A stretch of DNA of 64,000 bases from Brevibacillus sp. JNUCC-41 (GTDB taxonomy: Bacteria; Bacillota; Bacilli; Bacillales; DSM-1321), in NCBI RefSeq assembly GCF_014844095.1, contig NZ_CP062163.1, positions 558,001 through 622,000 on the forward strand, in the 5' to 3' direction. The notes below the pieces were generated by a model. The model was given only the letters and a program-made list of their open reading frames with translations. It searched no databases and was not told the DNA's origin. Both the position numbers and the translations under genes were made by a program. Numbering within the stretch: position 1 is the first letter of the stretch; each line of letters opens with the position of its first letter. This document shows positions 1-8,419 of the stretch, piece after piece.

Positions 1-113
1 TTCAAAAAGAAGAAATATTAACCATAATGTAATGGAAGAACCTCTGGAAAAGAAGATAGAATAGAATGACGGAATAAATAGTTTTGCATTTGGAAAAGTG
101 AGGAGATTGCGGA

Positions 114-968
114 ATGAAGAATATGGATAACAATGAACAAACAATAACTGGTCTAGAGAAAGAAATTCAAACCGATTTTCAAAAAGCGATGTCTTACGGA
201 GATTATCTCCACCTAGATAAGATTTTAACTAGTCAACATAGATGTTCCGATCATCATGATGAAATGCTATTCATCATTATCCATCAAGCGAGTGAGCTAT
301 GGATGAAGCTCATTTTGCATGAGTTGACAGCAGCAACTGAGTCCATCCGCCAAAACAAGTTGGAACCTTCGTTTAAAATGCTGTCGCGCGTTTCGAGGAT
401 CCAGCAGCAATTGATCCAGTCCTGGAATGTCCTTTCAACTTTGACGCCGGCTGAATACATGGAGTTCAGGGATAAACTGGGACAATCTTCCGGGTTCCAA
501 TCTTATCAGAATCGTTTGATTGAATTTGCATTAGGAAACAAAAATGTCCATACGCTATCAGTCTATCAGCACCAAACAGATTTATACGGGCAAATGCAGC
601 AGGCCCTTCATGAACCAAGTATTTATGACGCGGCGATCAATGCACTTGTGGCGCGCGGATTACCTATTGATCAAGAAGCCACCAGCAGGGATTGGTCACA
701 AAGATATGAACCAAATGCCAGTGTAGAAGAGGCGTGGCTGACAGTTTACCGCGATGTTGAGCAATATTGGGACTTATATGAGCTGGGCGAGAAGTTAGTG
801 GACATTGGCCATCAACAGCAATTATGGCGTTTTAATCATATGACTACAGTGGAAAGAATTATTGGTAATAAACAAGGTACTGGCGGATCATCAGGTGTAA
901 CGTATTTAAAAAGAGCGCTCGATCAACACTTTTTCCCGGAACTATGGAGTCTAAGAACGAAGCTATAA
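114..968 (+). CDS. kynA: tryptophan 2,3-dioxygenase
   Basis: Cytosolic haem enzyme that opens the indole ring of L-tryptophan with O2 to give N-formylkynurenine, the first step of the kynurenine pathway. The 284-residue protein has the family length. His57 lies in the [13 protein letters not shown] helix that lines the active site, His242 in the [12 protein letters not shown] segment is the likely haem ligand, and the GTGGSSG loop at about 255-261 binds the substrate carboxylate in known structures. The ATG follows a GAGGAG ribosome binding site by 8 nt. kynB starts about 20 nt downstream, so the two form an operon. No kynureninase gene follows in the window. Confidence 0.96.
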   Translation: MKNMDNNEQTITGLEKEIQTDFQKAMSYGDYLHLDKILTSQHRCSDHHDEMLFIIIHQASELWMKLILHELTAATESIRQNKLEPSFKMLSRVSRIQQQLIQSWNVLSTLTPAEYMEFRDKLGQSSGFQSYQNRLIEFALGNKNVHTLSVYQHQTDLYGQMQQALHEPSIYDAAINALVARGLPIDQEATSRDWSQRYEPNASVEEAWLTVYRDVEQYWDLYELGEKLVDIGHQQQLWRFNHMTTVERIIGNKQGTGGSSGVTYLKRALDQHFFPELWSLRTKL

Positions 969-989
969 GAAGAGATGGAGGTAAGGTGC

Positions 990-1616
990 ATGGGGACATG
1001 GATTGATATTTCACAACGTCTGGATGAAAACGTTGCAGTTTGGCCTGGAGATACACCTTTTTCATACAAAGTCAATTGGAGTAAAGAAGAAAGTGGATCT
1101 GTCAATGTAGGTCAAATCAATATGAGTATCCACACCGGTACCCATATTGATGCTCCTTTTCATTTTGATGACGATGGAAAAAGAGTGATTGATTTGGATC
1201 TCGATTTATATATGGGAAGTGCCCGGGTTATCCATTTACCTAACAAAACAAGCATCGGTGTCAATGAATTATCCAGTATAGACCTGCAAGGCGTTACCCG
1301 TCTGTTAATTCGGACGGACGCTTGGAAGAATCGGAGTGTGTTTCCACAAACCATTCCTCATATCCAGCCAGAATTAGCGGCATATCTTTCAGAACACGGC
1401 GTTCGTCTTATTGGTCTTGATTTACCATCAGTAGATCCCTTGGATAGTAAAGAACTATCTGCACATCATGAACTTGCCGGTCATGGAATTCACATTTTGG
1501 AAGGTCTTGTACTAGACGGTATAGGAACGGGTAATTATGAGTTGGCTGCCCTCCCTCTTCCATTAGTTGAAGCAGATGGAAGTCCGGTACGTGCTGTGTT
1601 GAAAAAGTTACCCTAA
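990..1616 (+). CDS. kynB: arylformamidase (kynurenine formamidase), cyclase family
   Basis: Hydrolyses N-formylkynurenine to kynurenine and formate, the step after kynA. The cyclase-family metal site is visible as HTGTHID (His48, His52, Asp54, numbered from this start), with His58 just after it. I chose the ATG at 990 because an in-frame ATG at 975 contains the GGAGGT ribosome binding site itself. The resulting 208 residues match the usual KynB length. A hairpin terminator follows, so the operon ends here without kynU. Confidence 0.94.
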   Translation: MGTWIDISQRLDENVAVWPGDTPFSYKVNWSKEESGSVNVGQINMSIHTGTHIDAPFHFDDDGKRVIDLDLDLYMGSARVIHLPNKTSIGVNELSSIDLQGVTRLLIRTDAWKNRSVFPQTIPHIQPELAAYLSEHGVRLIGLDLPSVDPLDSKELSAHHELAGHGIHILEGLVLDGIGTGNYELAALPLPLVEADGSPVRAVLKKLP

Positions 1617-1644
1617 CTTATAACAGTGTTGGCAATGAACTAAT

Positions 1645-1690
1645 AAAAAAACGAGCCAGATCAAAAAATGATTTGGCTTGTTTTTTGTTT
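1645..1690 (+). terminator. rho-independent terminator of kynAB
   Basis: The stem AACGAGCCAGATCA pairs with TGATTTGGCTTGTT, with G-U pairs, and is followed by a T run. It lies 30 nt after the kynB stop. Confidence 0.85.
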
Positions 1691-1696
1691 CATTAA

Positions 1697-1914
1697 GGCT
1701 GTTTTCGCTTACTTTGTTGCTATTTTCCAAGTAAAGCGGTGTGGTTGATTTCCCCTCCAGATGCTCGCTTTCCGCGGGGCGGGCGGTGAGCCTCCACGGC
1801 GTATACGCCTGTGGGGTCTCACCTGTCCCGCTGCTCCCGCAGGAGTCTCGCACTTGCGCTCCAATCAACCTTAAATCGTTTCGTTTTAAAACAACAATCT
1901 TTACGAAAAGAGCC
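1697..1914. mobile_element. MITE copy A (GGCTSTTTTCG family)
   Basis: A 218-bp non-coding element that begins GGCTGTTTTCG and ends CGAAAAGAGCC, an 11-bp inverted repeat with one mismatch that extends imperfectly to about 28 bp (TTGTTG is conserved inside both ends). The flanks are TTCATTAA and TTTATTAA, matching at 7 of 8 positions as expected of an old 8-bp target duplication. The interior is GC-rich and self-complementary and carries no credible gene. Copies B to G in this window have the same ends. Confidence 0.85.
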
Positions 1915-2038
1915 TTTATTAAACTTTCCCCTCTCATCCATTATCCTGGGAAAATCATGACCATCAAATTTTTCCCCTAAACCAAGTACATCTATGTTAT
2001 AATTTTCAGAATTCATCACTAAGAGCGGAGGTCCGAAT

Positions 2039-2671
2039 ATGGAAAACTTTTATTTGTTCATCATCATGTGCATCCTTCTCATCATCTTACCTGGTCCAGA
2101 TACAGCAATAGCCACAAGGAATACCGTTACCGTGGGGACGTCGGGAGGTTTTAAAACGATGTTCGGCACATGCTGTGCCCTGCTTATTCATACATCAGCT
2201 GCCGTGTTCGGACTTTCAGCAATCATTGTGAAATCCGCTTTACTATTTTCCATCTTCAAATATGTCGGTGCCGTTTACTTGGTATATCTAGGCTTCAAGA
2301 CCCTATGGGGATTAAGGAATAAACAAGTGGCCGCAGCGGCGGAAATGCCCGTCAAAAGTAAATACGAAAACCAGTCTTGCTTTAAGCAAGGGTTCCTTAC
2401 CAACCTGCTGAACCCTAAAGTGGCCGTCTTCTTTTTAACATTTCTGCCTCAGTTCGTGAATCCGGGAAATGATACGTTTTTACCGTTCCTGATCATGGGC
2501 ATGACGTATACCGTGTTAACTGTGTTGTGGTTTGTCTTTTATATCTATCTGTTGAACCAGATCAGTGCTTTTATGAAAAAGCCTAGAACCCAAGCGATTT
2601 TCGAGGGTATAACCGGGACGGCCTTGATCGGTTTCGGGATAAAGCTAGCCCTGGAAAAAGCTCATAATTAA
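2039..2671 (+). CDS. LysE/RhtB family amino acid or metabolite exporter
   Basis: Predicted inner-membrane exporter of 210 residues with five or six hydrophobic segments. The family signature is visible near the N-terminus as LPGPDTAIATRNTV, and a conserved GFLTNLLNPKVAVFFLTFLPQF block sits in the middle. LysE/RhtB proteins export amino acids or related small molecules by proton exchange; the substrate cannot be read from sequence. An AGCGGAGGT ribosome binding site precedes the ATG. The gene stands alone between MITE copy A and a terminator. Confidence 0.9.
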   Translation: MENFYLFIIMCILLIILPGPDTAIATRNTVTVGTSGGFKTMFGTCCALLIHTSAAVFGLSAIIVKSALLFSIFKYVGAVYLVYLGFKTLWGLRNKQVAAAAEMPVKSKYENQSCFKQGFLTNLLNPKVAVFFLTFLPQFVNPGNDTFLPFLIMGMTYTVLTVLWFVFYIYLLNQISAFMKKPRTQAIFEGITGTALIGFGIKLALEKAHN

Positions 2672-2675
2672 TTTG

Positions 2676-2727
2676 AACTGCACCCTAATCGTTAGCCAAC
2701 ATCTAACAATTGGAGGTGCAGTTTTTA
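2676..2727 (+). terminator. terminator after the LysE exporter
   Basis: AACTGCACC at 2676 pairs with GGTGCAGTT at 2715 across a loop of about 30 nt and leads straight into TTTTT. Confidence 0.75.
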
Positions 2728-2784
2728 TGAGTTATGATACAATAAAAACCATAATTTGGTGTTTTTATACAAGAAGAAAATGGC

Positions 2785-3120
2785 ATGCCAACTAATGAAG
2801 TTCGGAAAACAAAGGATATCGGTTTTGGTTCACTTTCTTTTGCGCTATGTTTAATCGGAATATTGTTTACCTTTCAATTTGGTGATAAGCCTTGTTTTGG
2901 AGATAATATTTTAAATACTATCGGACTTAGCGCATGGTCGAATGGAGATTCAGGCATTCATTATACAATGTTCTATTCGGCTATATTTTTCATCCCCTCC
3001 TTTATCATTGGTCATATTCATCCCGATGATAGAGGAGCAAAGGCAGGGAAAATTATCTCAGGTTTCCTATCCATTCTTATTGTTACAGTACTATTAATGA
3101 TTATTATCGATTTTTTGTAG
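2785..3120 (+). CDS. small membrane protein of unknown function
   Basis: A 111-residue protein with three hydrophobic stretches (about residues 13-30, 60-76 and 90-110). A short extracytoplasmic or loop region contains two cysteines and a GDNILNTIGLSAWSNG segment. I do not recognise a family. Only a weak purine-rich AAGAAGAAAA precedes the ATG, so the start is uncertain. It faces the MBL gene convergently. Confidence 0.5.
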   Translation: MPTNEVRKTKDIGFGSLSFALCLIGILFTFQFGDKPCFGDNILNTIGLSAWSNGDSGIHYTMFYSAIFFIPSFIIGHIHPDDRGAKAGKIISGFLSILIVTVLLMIIIDFL

Positions 3121-3130
3121 TTCGGTTGCG

Positions 3131-3170
3131 GAAAAAGGGTATGAGCCCCATATTACCGAACCCATACCCC
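3131..3170 (-). terminator. terminator of the MBL hydrolase gene
   Basis: Read on the minus strand, GGGTATG pairs with CATACCC across about 19 nt and is followed by TTTTT. It lies between two convergent genes. Confidence 0.7.
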
Positions 3171-3221
3171 ACCAAAACCTTTATTAAAGTGTTTACCTTG
3201 TTGTGTTCTTTAGTGCTTGTA

Positions 3222-4073
3222 TCACTCAACATAGCCATTCACGAAAAATCTAACCGTTTCGAGCTCGTCCTCGGTTAAATCCCTCTTTAATTCTTTAGCC
3301 AATTCCTGCTCCATTAAATCTTGGTTTCCCCGATGCTTGACCACGGTTCTGGCACATTCTTTCATTAGCTTTAACTCCGCCTCCATCTCCTGTCTCGAGC
3401 AAGGCCGAGCATGATGGGAGAGGATATATGTTTCGGCATCATAGGCTTCAATTTTCTTAATGAGAAGTGAAGCCTGTTCAGCCGTATAATTCCACTTTTC
3501 AGCATAAAGATTGGCATAAAGGCAATCTCCCAGAAATAACGTTTTTTCTTCTTGTACATAAATGATGCAGGAATCTTTGGCATGGTCGCCGCCAACATGT
3601 TCAATGATACAGGTTATATTGCCGAGATCGATCGTCATCGTTTTTTCAAAGATGATATCAGGCAGGGGGAAGGTAATCTCTCTATTCGTCCCATGTTCCA
3701 ATTTGATTGCATCGGCGCAAAAGAGAATCTCCGTCCCTTCTTCGACCCGTTGATCAAGGGCTTGATCTTCCCATGAAAGCTGCTGCATATCTTTCATGTT
3801 CGTGTATGTTTTTTCCTGACAAATCACCGGAATCTTGATATTCTCCAGCCCGAATACATGGTCCCAGTGTGAATGGGTAAGAACGAGGAAATTCCCGCTT
3901 ATATCATGCCGAAGCAATTCGTCCTTAAAGAGCTGTGCATGCCTGACAGAGTTACCGGCATCGATGATGAGCGTTTTCTTGTTTCCCGTAATGGCGGCAA
4001 GTACCGGGCGATCGGTTTCCTGAACTGGCGTCAGATAGGCAATATGTTTCGATAGGTGCTGTAATGTTTGCAT
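3222..4073 (-). CDS. MBL-fold metallo-hydrolase
   Basis: A 283-residue metallo-beta-lactamase-fold hydrolase. The metal motif LTHSHWDH gives His67, His69, Asp71 and His72. The further ligands are probably the His in HVGGDH (about 163) and a late SHHARP histidine. The protein lacks a signal peptide, so it is cytosolic. The class covers thioesterases, glyoxalase II-like enzymes and others, and the substrate cannot be called. An AAGGAGAAC ribosome binding site precedes the ATG. Confidence 0.85.
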   Translation of the reverse strand: MQTLQHLSKHIAYLTPVQETDRPVLAAITGNKKTLIIDAGNSVRHAQLFKDELLRHDISGNFLVLTHSHWDHVFGLENIKIPVICQEKTYTNMKDMQQLSWEDQALDQRVEEGTEILFCADAIKLEHGTNREITFPLPDIIFEKTMTIDLGNITCIIEHVGGDHAKDSCIIYVQEEKTLFLGDCLYANLYAEKWNYTAEQASLLIKKIEAYDAETYILSHHARPCSRQEMEAELKLMKECARTVVKHRGNQDLMEQELAKELKRDLTEDELETVRFFVNGYVE

Positions 4074-4163
4074 GTTTCTGTTCTCCTTACGATAGTTGTG
4101 ATTAGCTTGCTCAAGTATAGCAAATTACACATGCTTTCATAAGATACACTCCGCGAAAGGTTA

Positions 4164-4193
4164 AAAAGACAACAATCACTCAGATTGCTGTCC
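4164..4193 (-). terminator. terminator of the PLD-type gene
   Basis: On the minus strand GACAGCAAT pairs with ATTGTTGTC and is followed by TTTTT, just after the stop at 4206. Confidence 0.85.
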
Positions 4194-4205
4194 TTTCGTC
4201 ATCAT

Positions 4206-5633
4206 TTAAATGAACCTATTCAAATATACGGTAATTTTCGAGAGGGCATTTAAAAAGGTGGCTTTAAAAAAAGACTCTTCCTTTTTCTGATCTTCAGGCA
4301 GTTCTATATATTTTTTATTGTCAGCAATGAGTGTACTATTCAACATTTTCGACTCGATCGCCACTGTCAGCTGCTCGGCAAATGCTTCACTATCGATGAC
4401 CACCATCGATTCTGTATTTAAAAAGGCAGATCGAGAATCCAAATTGTAGGAACCCACTGCACTTAATCGTTGATCATAGACAACCGATTTACCATGCAAA
4501 GAATAAGGCTTTGAATATTCATAAAGCCTTGCCCCCGTTTCAACGATACTATCCCTACGCGCCAAGTATCCGGAAAAAGCGATCACATTCGGGGTTGATG
4601 CCGTAGAGTTGGTAAGTATCGTCCAATCAGCCTTTGAATCCAGCTTCTTCGGTACATATTGCTTCAAAGCATCCGCGGGAACAATATAGGGACTTTGAAT
4701 AATTACCGATTGATTGGCATTCGCCGCAATATCCAATAAAGATCTCCACACAAAAGGGTATTTATTGAAACGTTCGATTGGATTATGAATGAAGGACACT
4801 TTTTTAGTAGGTGTTGTAGCCTTGCTCCAATCGACGGCTGGATGAACGAAATCGGCTTCAGTTTGCAAAGCTGCGCTGTATTGTTTCACCAATGCATCTC
4901 TTTCACGTTTCCCTTTTTCCGTTTGCCTTTTCGAAAGGTTTGAAAAGACATCGCTCGTATACGGATGGTTCCATAATTCATTCATATAGACCTTCATTTC
5001 AACGATTACACTATCTTTTTCCTCTTTAGCATTGAAAATGAGCACATCCCTGTCATAGACATAATTCTTCGGCGGCTTGCTGGCTAAATACTTATCGGCG
5101 ATATTTCTCCCTCCGATGATGCCCAACTTCCCATCTACAATGATGATTTTGTCATGAAGGCGATTATGCCAGGTCCACGGCTTAAATGGCTTAACGGTTT
5201 CGTAATATCTTAATTCAATGTTTTCATGCGAGGCCAAGGCATAACGGGCACTGCTTAATTGACCTCTGAGTCCATGAGATATTCCATCCAAAAGAATTCG
5301 GACTTTGACACCTCTGTCAGCCGCTTCGATCAAGGCTCCAATAATAAGTTCGGTTGATTTGCCTTTTCCAAAAGCATAGTAGGCAATATTGATTGAATGC
5401 TGGGCTTCCTGGATCATTCGCATCCGAGCGAGTCCCGACTCATAGCCGTCTTCGAGAAGCAGGACACGATCCACGGTGGATTCCTTCTCACCCATATATT
5501 CACTCACATGTTTAATCGGCCTATTTTCTTTTTTTTCTGCTTTGGGGAAAAGAACCACTGCAGTCACCACTACATAAAGGAAATATAATAGAAGAACGAT
5601 CAGAAACCCTATTATTGCCGTTTTTACAGTCAT
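4206..5633 (-). CDS. phospholipase D-like / cardiolipin synthase-like membrane enzyme
   Basis: A 475-residue protein with an N-terminal membrane anchor (about residues 7-29) and two PLD catalytic motifs. The first is HDKIIIVDGKLGIIGGRN and the second is HGKSVVYDQRLSAVGSYNLD. Two HKD motifs in one chain form a single active site that transfers phosphatidyl groups or hydrolyses phosphodiesters. The layout resembles cardiolipin synthases, but there is only one transmembrane segment, so the exact reaction is open. The ATG has a strong AAGGGGGGAG ribosome binding site. It is monocistronic. Confidence 0.85.
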   Translation of the reverse strand: MTVKTAIIGFLIVLLLYFLYVVVTAVVLFPKAEKKENRPIKHVSEYMGEKESTVDRVLLLEDGYESGLARMRMIQEAQHSINIAYYAFGKGKSTELIIGALIEAADRGVKVRILLDGISHGLRGQLSSARYALASHENIELRYYETVKPFKPWTWHNRLHDKIIIVDGKLGIIGGRNIADKYLASKPPKNYVYDRDVLIFNAKEEKDSVIVEMKVYMNELWNHPYTSDVFSNLSKRQTEKGKRERDALVKQYSAALQTEADFVHPAVDWSKATTPTKKVSFIHNPIERFNKYPFVWRSLLDIAANANQSVIIQSPYIVPADALKQYVPKKLDSKADWTILTNSTASTPNVIAFSGYLARRDSIVETGARLYEYSKPYSLHGKSVVYDQRLSAVGSYNLDSRSAFLNTESMVVIDSEAFAEQLTVAIESKMLNSTLIADNKKYIELPEDQKKEESFFKATFLNALSKITVYLNRFI

Positions 5634-5834
5634 TGAGCACTCCCCCCTTCAAGCGATATTTTATTACTATTTGTAATATGCGAAGACTCTATTCACCATC
5701 TGCATGCTTGATAGTATCAAGCGATGCCACTAACCCACTTTGCTTGATTCTAGGTGCACTTTTTTTCTTTTTAAATGTGACAAAGTGGTGAACATGAAAG
5801 CCGTTGCATAATATGATATAGAAGGAGGGATTTC

Positions 5835-6281
5835 ATGCTTAAACAACCTGGTAAAATAAGTATCTTCAATTATTGTTTTGCATTAGGGGTATCAGAAGTA
5901 TTCTTTTTATCCAGCTTTTATCTTTCCATTCTTGACGTTTCATTATTTGCGATCGCTTTACCATTTTCCGCTTTATTTCTAATGTTCTCCCTGTACCTAT
6001 TCCTTCGAACGCACAAAGCAGTAAAGACCTTACCCAACCAAGAGGAACGAAGAAGCGAAATTCATGCATTCTATCATCAATCTTTCGGGATTTTCACGAT
6101 CATTTTTTTCACTTTACTTTTTGTAGCTTTAGCCTTTATTCCTCTGCTCGGAAACGGCGGGCATTTCTATCTTCTTTATTGTTTACCTATGGCCTTGCTT
6201 TGTATGATCCCTTCGATTGTATCTTATAAAGGAATGAGATTATTCAAACTGGAAGCCGACGGGAAATTAACGAAAATCTAA
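5835..6281 (+). CDS. four-helix membrane protein of unknown function
   Basis: 148 residues with four hydrophobic segments (about 13-30, 37-56, 88-108 and 113-132) and charged loops, one of them Arg/Glu-rich (TLPNQEERRSE). No family is recognised. A GAAGGAGGG ribosome binding site precedes the ATG by 6 nt, which supports translation. It is followed by the toxin-antitoxin locus on the other strand. Confidence 0.65.
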   Translation: MLKQPGKISIFNYCFALGVSEVFFLSSFYLSILDVSLFAIALPFSALFLMFSLYLFLRTHKAVKTLPNQEERRSEIHAFYHQSFGIFTIIFFTLLFVALAFIPLLGNGGHFYLLYCLPMALLCMIPSIVSYKGMRLFKLEADGKLTKI

Positions 6282-6359
6282 TTATTTACCAAACCTTCGT
6301 TTCATGAAACTCTGGAAATGATCAAAGAAACCAATCGGTGCTCTTTCCATGTTTTTTTG

Positions 6360-6389
6360 TTGAATGTGTAGGTAAAATGAGGATATAAT
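6360..6389 (+). promoter_or_regulatory. sigma-A promoter of the putative antitoxin RNA
   Basis: TTGAAT at 6360-6365, an 18-nt spacer and a perfect TATAAT at 6384-6389, with no gene directly downstream. Transcription would start near 6396 and run into the complement of the toxin mRNA 3' part. Confidence 0.65.
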
Positions 6390-6395
6390 AATTAT

Positions 6396-6560
6396 TACTA
6401 ACATATAAAAAAAGACACTGGTTAAACCAGCGTCTTAATGAACAGCAAACTGCATAAAGAGCAGCGGCTTTCCGTGGTAAGTCAGTGGCTACTCAATCAT
6501 GAAAGTAACCCTTTTCCTACATACATCTGGCCGGATGGTATGGAGGGGGTTACTTTTTTA
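6396..6560 (+). ncRNA. putative type I antitoxin RNA (RatA/SR4-like)
   Basis: Predicted RNA of about 165 nt from the promoter at 6360-6389 to a rho-independent terminator. That terminator is formed by AAAGTAACCC (about 6503) pairing with GGGTTACTTT (about 6547), followed by T residues. It is fully complementary to the 3' part of the toxin mRNA, the convergent arrangement seen in the txpA/RatA and bsrG/SR4 pairs of B. subtilis. In those systems the RNA triggers RNase III cleavage and blocks toxin production. No coding potential is seen. The boundaries are inferred. Confidence 0.6.
6405..6436 (-). terminator. terminator of the toxin mRNA
   Basis: On the minus strand AAGACGCTGG pairs with CCAGTGTCTT around a 5-nt loop and is followed by seven T residues. 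It would end a toxin transcript of about 290 nt. Confidence 0.75.
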
Positions 6561-6636
6561 ATGTAACCGCGATTATTGCGACGATTAAAGAGGCGAATGA
6601 AATCATTAGCATCAGTCCGTCCATAATAGAAATCAC
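6550..6636 (-). CDS. putative holin-like type I toxin, 28 residues
   Basis: A tiny membrane peptide too short for ordinary gene callers. From the GTG at 6636 it starts MISIMDGLMLMISFASL, continues as one hydrophobic helix and ends in a Lys-Lys tail. The (D/E)-x-LMLMI-FA pattern is typical of holin-like type I toxins of the TxpA/Fst kind in Firmicutes, which insert into the membrane and depolarise it. A strong AAAGGGGG ribosome binding site lies 8 nt before the GTG. That site sits in a predicted hairpin (CACTCCTTTT opposite AAAGGGGGTG), as in other type I toxin mRNAs whose translation is masked. A TATAAT at 6709-6704 may be its promoter -10. An upstream GTG at 6645 overlaps the ribosome binding site and is less likely. 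Confidence 0.72.
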   Translation of the reverse strand: MISIMDGLMLMISFASLIVAIIAVTLKK

Positions 6637-6778
6637 CAGCGACACCCCCTTTCTTAAAAAGGAGTGGCCGCTGCCCACTATACCAAATTGCTGTCCAATT
6701 ACTATTATATCTATTTATTTGTTATTTATATCCAAAAAAGTGGATGTAGTTAGTCTTCTTATTATATCCATGCCTTAC

Positions 6779-6803
6779 AAAAAAAAAATCCCACATAAAG
6801 TGA
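6779..6803 (-). terminator. weak terminator after the peptidoglycan-binding protein
   Basis: On the minus strand CTCAC and GTGGG flank TTTAT, and nine T residues follow. The stem is short. Confidence 0.5.
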
Positions 6804-6827
6804 GAACATTCTTTGCGTGTATATCCT

Positions 6828-7376
6828 TTATTGTTCCACTACACGGCCATCTTTATAAATGTGGAACCACCCAATCGTTCCTGTGCCGCCTTGATCGATC
6901 CAATCTTTATTAGCTGCTTTATAGTTGTAATAGGATTTTCCTTTGCCATCTTTCAGCAATCTGCCATCACCGCTGAATACGATCTTGTTACCCAGCTTCT
7001 TCTTCCCTAACGCGATCGCGTCTTTCTCCGTGAACTGTTTTCTTTCCACCTTATTCTCATCTAAAGCAGCCCATGTCATCGGACCGACGATACCATCTGA
7101 ACTCAAGTTATGATCTACTTGAAACTCCCTTACCACATTTTGTGTTTGGGTACCGAAAATCCCATCTACGCCTACACTATATTTAACATCTTTAAGGCTT
7201 TGCTGTAAGTCTCTTACATAACTTGAACGTGAGCCTTTCCTGAGGGTCGGGCGCGTTTCCGCCTTCGTTTCGATTTTCTCCTTTGTTGCTGCGTGGGTAA
7301 TTGAAGTTCCCGTTCCTAGTGGGGCCAACATCAGGGCAACAGTTGGAATGATGACCAATAATTTTTTCTTCAACAC
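6828..7376 (-). CDS. secreted peptidoglycan-binding domain protein
   Basis: 182 residues with a signal peptide (residues 1-30: a Lys-rich start, a hydrophobic core and a likely cut after THAA). It then carries a PG_binding_1 domain at about 45-110 (LRKGSRSSYVRDLQQSL, then VDGIFGTQTQNVVREFQ and SDGIVGPMTW). The C-terminal 70 residues (GNKIVFSGDGRLLKDGKGKSY onward) are a small unassigned domain that ends in IGWFHIYKDGRVVEQ. It probably attaches to the cell wall. No hydrolase motif is seen, so it may deliver the C-terminal domain there. Confidence 0.85.
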   Translation of the reverse strand: MLKKKLLVIIPTVALMLAPLGTGTSITHAATKEKIETKAETRPTLRKGSRSSYVRDLQQSLKDVKYSVGVDGIFGTQTQNVVREFQVDHNLSSDGIVGPMTWAALDENKVERKQFTEKDAIALGKKKLGNKIVFSGDGRLLKDGKGKSYYNYKAANKDWIDQGGTGTIGWFHIYKDGRVVEQ

Positions 7377-7550
7377 ATATAACCTCCATTCATTTGATCA
7401 CTCCTGCAGGTTTCTGGCACTTTCCTTGGAGCCCATTCATTATAACGTATGGAGTAGTTTTATTGGTGTTTTATTACTTAAATTATAAAAAATGGTAAAT
7501 ACTATTCATGGTATGTATTAAGCTTATATGATGGAGGTCCCTTTTCTTAC

Positions 7551-7590
7551 TAAAACAAAATGATCCCCTAAAGGGGATCATTTTGTTTTA
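7551..7590. terminator. strong symmetric terminator
   Basis: A perfect 18-bp stem, TAAAACAAAATGATCCCC (7551-7568) against its complement at 7573-7590, with a 4-nt loop. A-rich and T-rich edges let it work on both strands. It ends the small gene at 7597-7770. Confidence 0.9.
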
Positions 7591-7596
7591 GTGATT

Positions 7597-7770
7597 TTAT
7601 GGCTGTTGTTGATTCTGCCCTTGCATCCCAGTTCCCATGCCCATCAAGTTAGTGGCAAGCGGCACCATATTATTCATTTTCCCGCCATTTCCACTCAACA
7701 TTTGATAAGTAGCAATACCTACTCCGACCGAAGCGACAACTGGCAAAATTTTATTCATGTTAGCCTTCAT
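7597..7770 (-). CDS. small Met/Gly/Gln-rich protein of unknown function
   Basis: 57 residues, starting MKANMNKILPVVASVGVGIA, with one hydrophobic segment followed by a polar tail rich in Met, Gly, Asn and Gln (TGMQGQNQQQP). I prefer the ATG at 7770, which lies 6 nt after AAGGTG, over the in-frame GTG at 7779 inside that ribosome binding site. A perfect terminator follows. It resembles the short hydrophobic proteins common in spore-forming Bacillaceae, but I cannot assign a role. Confidence 0.65.
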   Translation of the reverse strand: MKANMNKILPVVASVGVGIATYQMLSGNGGKMNNMVPLATNLMGMGTGMQGQNQQQP

Positions 7771-7952
7771 CTTAATCACCTTATTTTATATTTTTTTGTT
7801 CATTTCCTGAACTCTTATATCTTGTTCAAAAAAACCCAAAAAATTCAAGATGATTGTAACCGAAACGATTAGTTATAAAAATACGTTTGAAAGGGAAAAT
7901 TCTTTCAGGAGGGATATTATGCAAGTTCTCTTCAAATGAGGTGAATATTCAT

Positions 7953-8383
7953 ATGCCCATGTTAGATGTGGACGGTATTAGCTTGTATTATTCTGTTAAG
8001 GGAAACGGTGTTCCTATTGTTTCTATTCATCCTCCAGTACTGACAAGTGTGTATTTCCAATACCAACTGAAGGAATTATCAGAAGAGTTCAAAGTTATCA
8101 CTTTTGATATTAGGGGTCACGGAAGAAGTCAGTATTCAAGACGCCAGTAACTTATCCCCTGATTATAGAAGATATCAATCATCTATTGGATCATTTGGAA
8201 ATTAAAAAAGCTATATATGCGGTTATTCGACCGGACCATTGCATCATTACGCTTATTTATTACATGAAAAATTGCCATTTACGGAATTAAAATTCATTGA
8301 ACATGCCAAGCATCAGGTCCCTACAAGCGGCTAATGATTTAAATGAAAGCATTAAGCGTTTTATCCATACACGAACTGTTTGA
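7953..8383 (+). pseudogene. decayed alpha/beta hydrolase
   Basis: The first 66 codons read as a normal alpha/beta hydrolase N-terminus (MPMLDVDGISLYYSVKG, then VITFDIRGHGRSQYS), after an ATGAGGTGA ribosome binding site. The frame is then lost near 8140. The same protein continues in a second frame (TPVTYPLIIEDINHLLDHLEIKKA), then a third with the nucleophile elbow CGYSTG. An internal deletion removes the middle domain, and the C-terminus (HAKHQVPTS, then NDLNESIKRFIHTRTV) appears after another shift. At least three frameshifts plus a deletion rule out function. Confidence 0.8.
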
Positions 8384-8419
8384 TTCTATCAACTGATAAA
8401 TTTAATGGAGTGAAAAAAA

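Noticed and set aside
1741-1980. Repeated ORFs such as those over 1741-1980, 9467-9673, 11590-11793 and 33885-34124
   Set aside because: All are the same reading of MITE copies, on either strand, and share near-identical peptide text because the DNA repeats; no start sites or codon bias support genes.
7591-7872. 93-codon plus-strand ORF
   Set aside because: It is the complement of the small gene at 7597-7770 and starts inside a perfect terminator hairpin.
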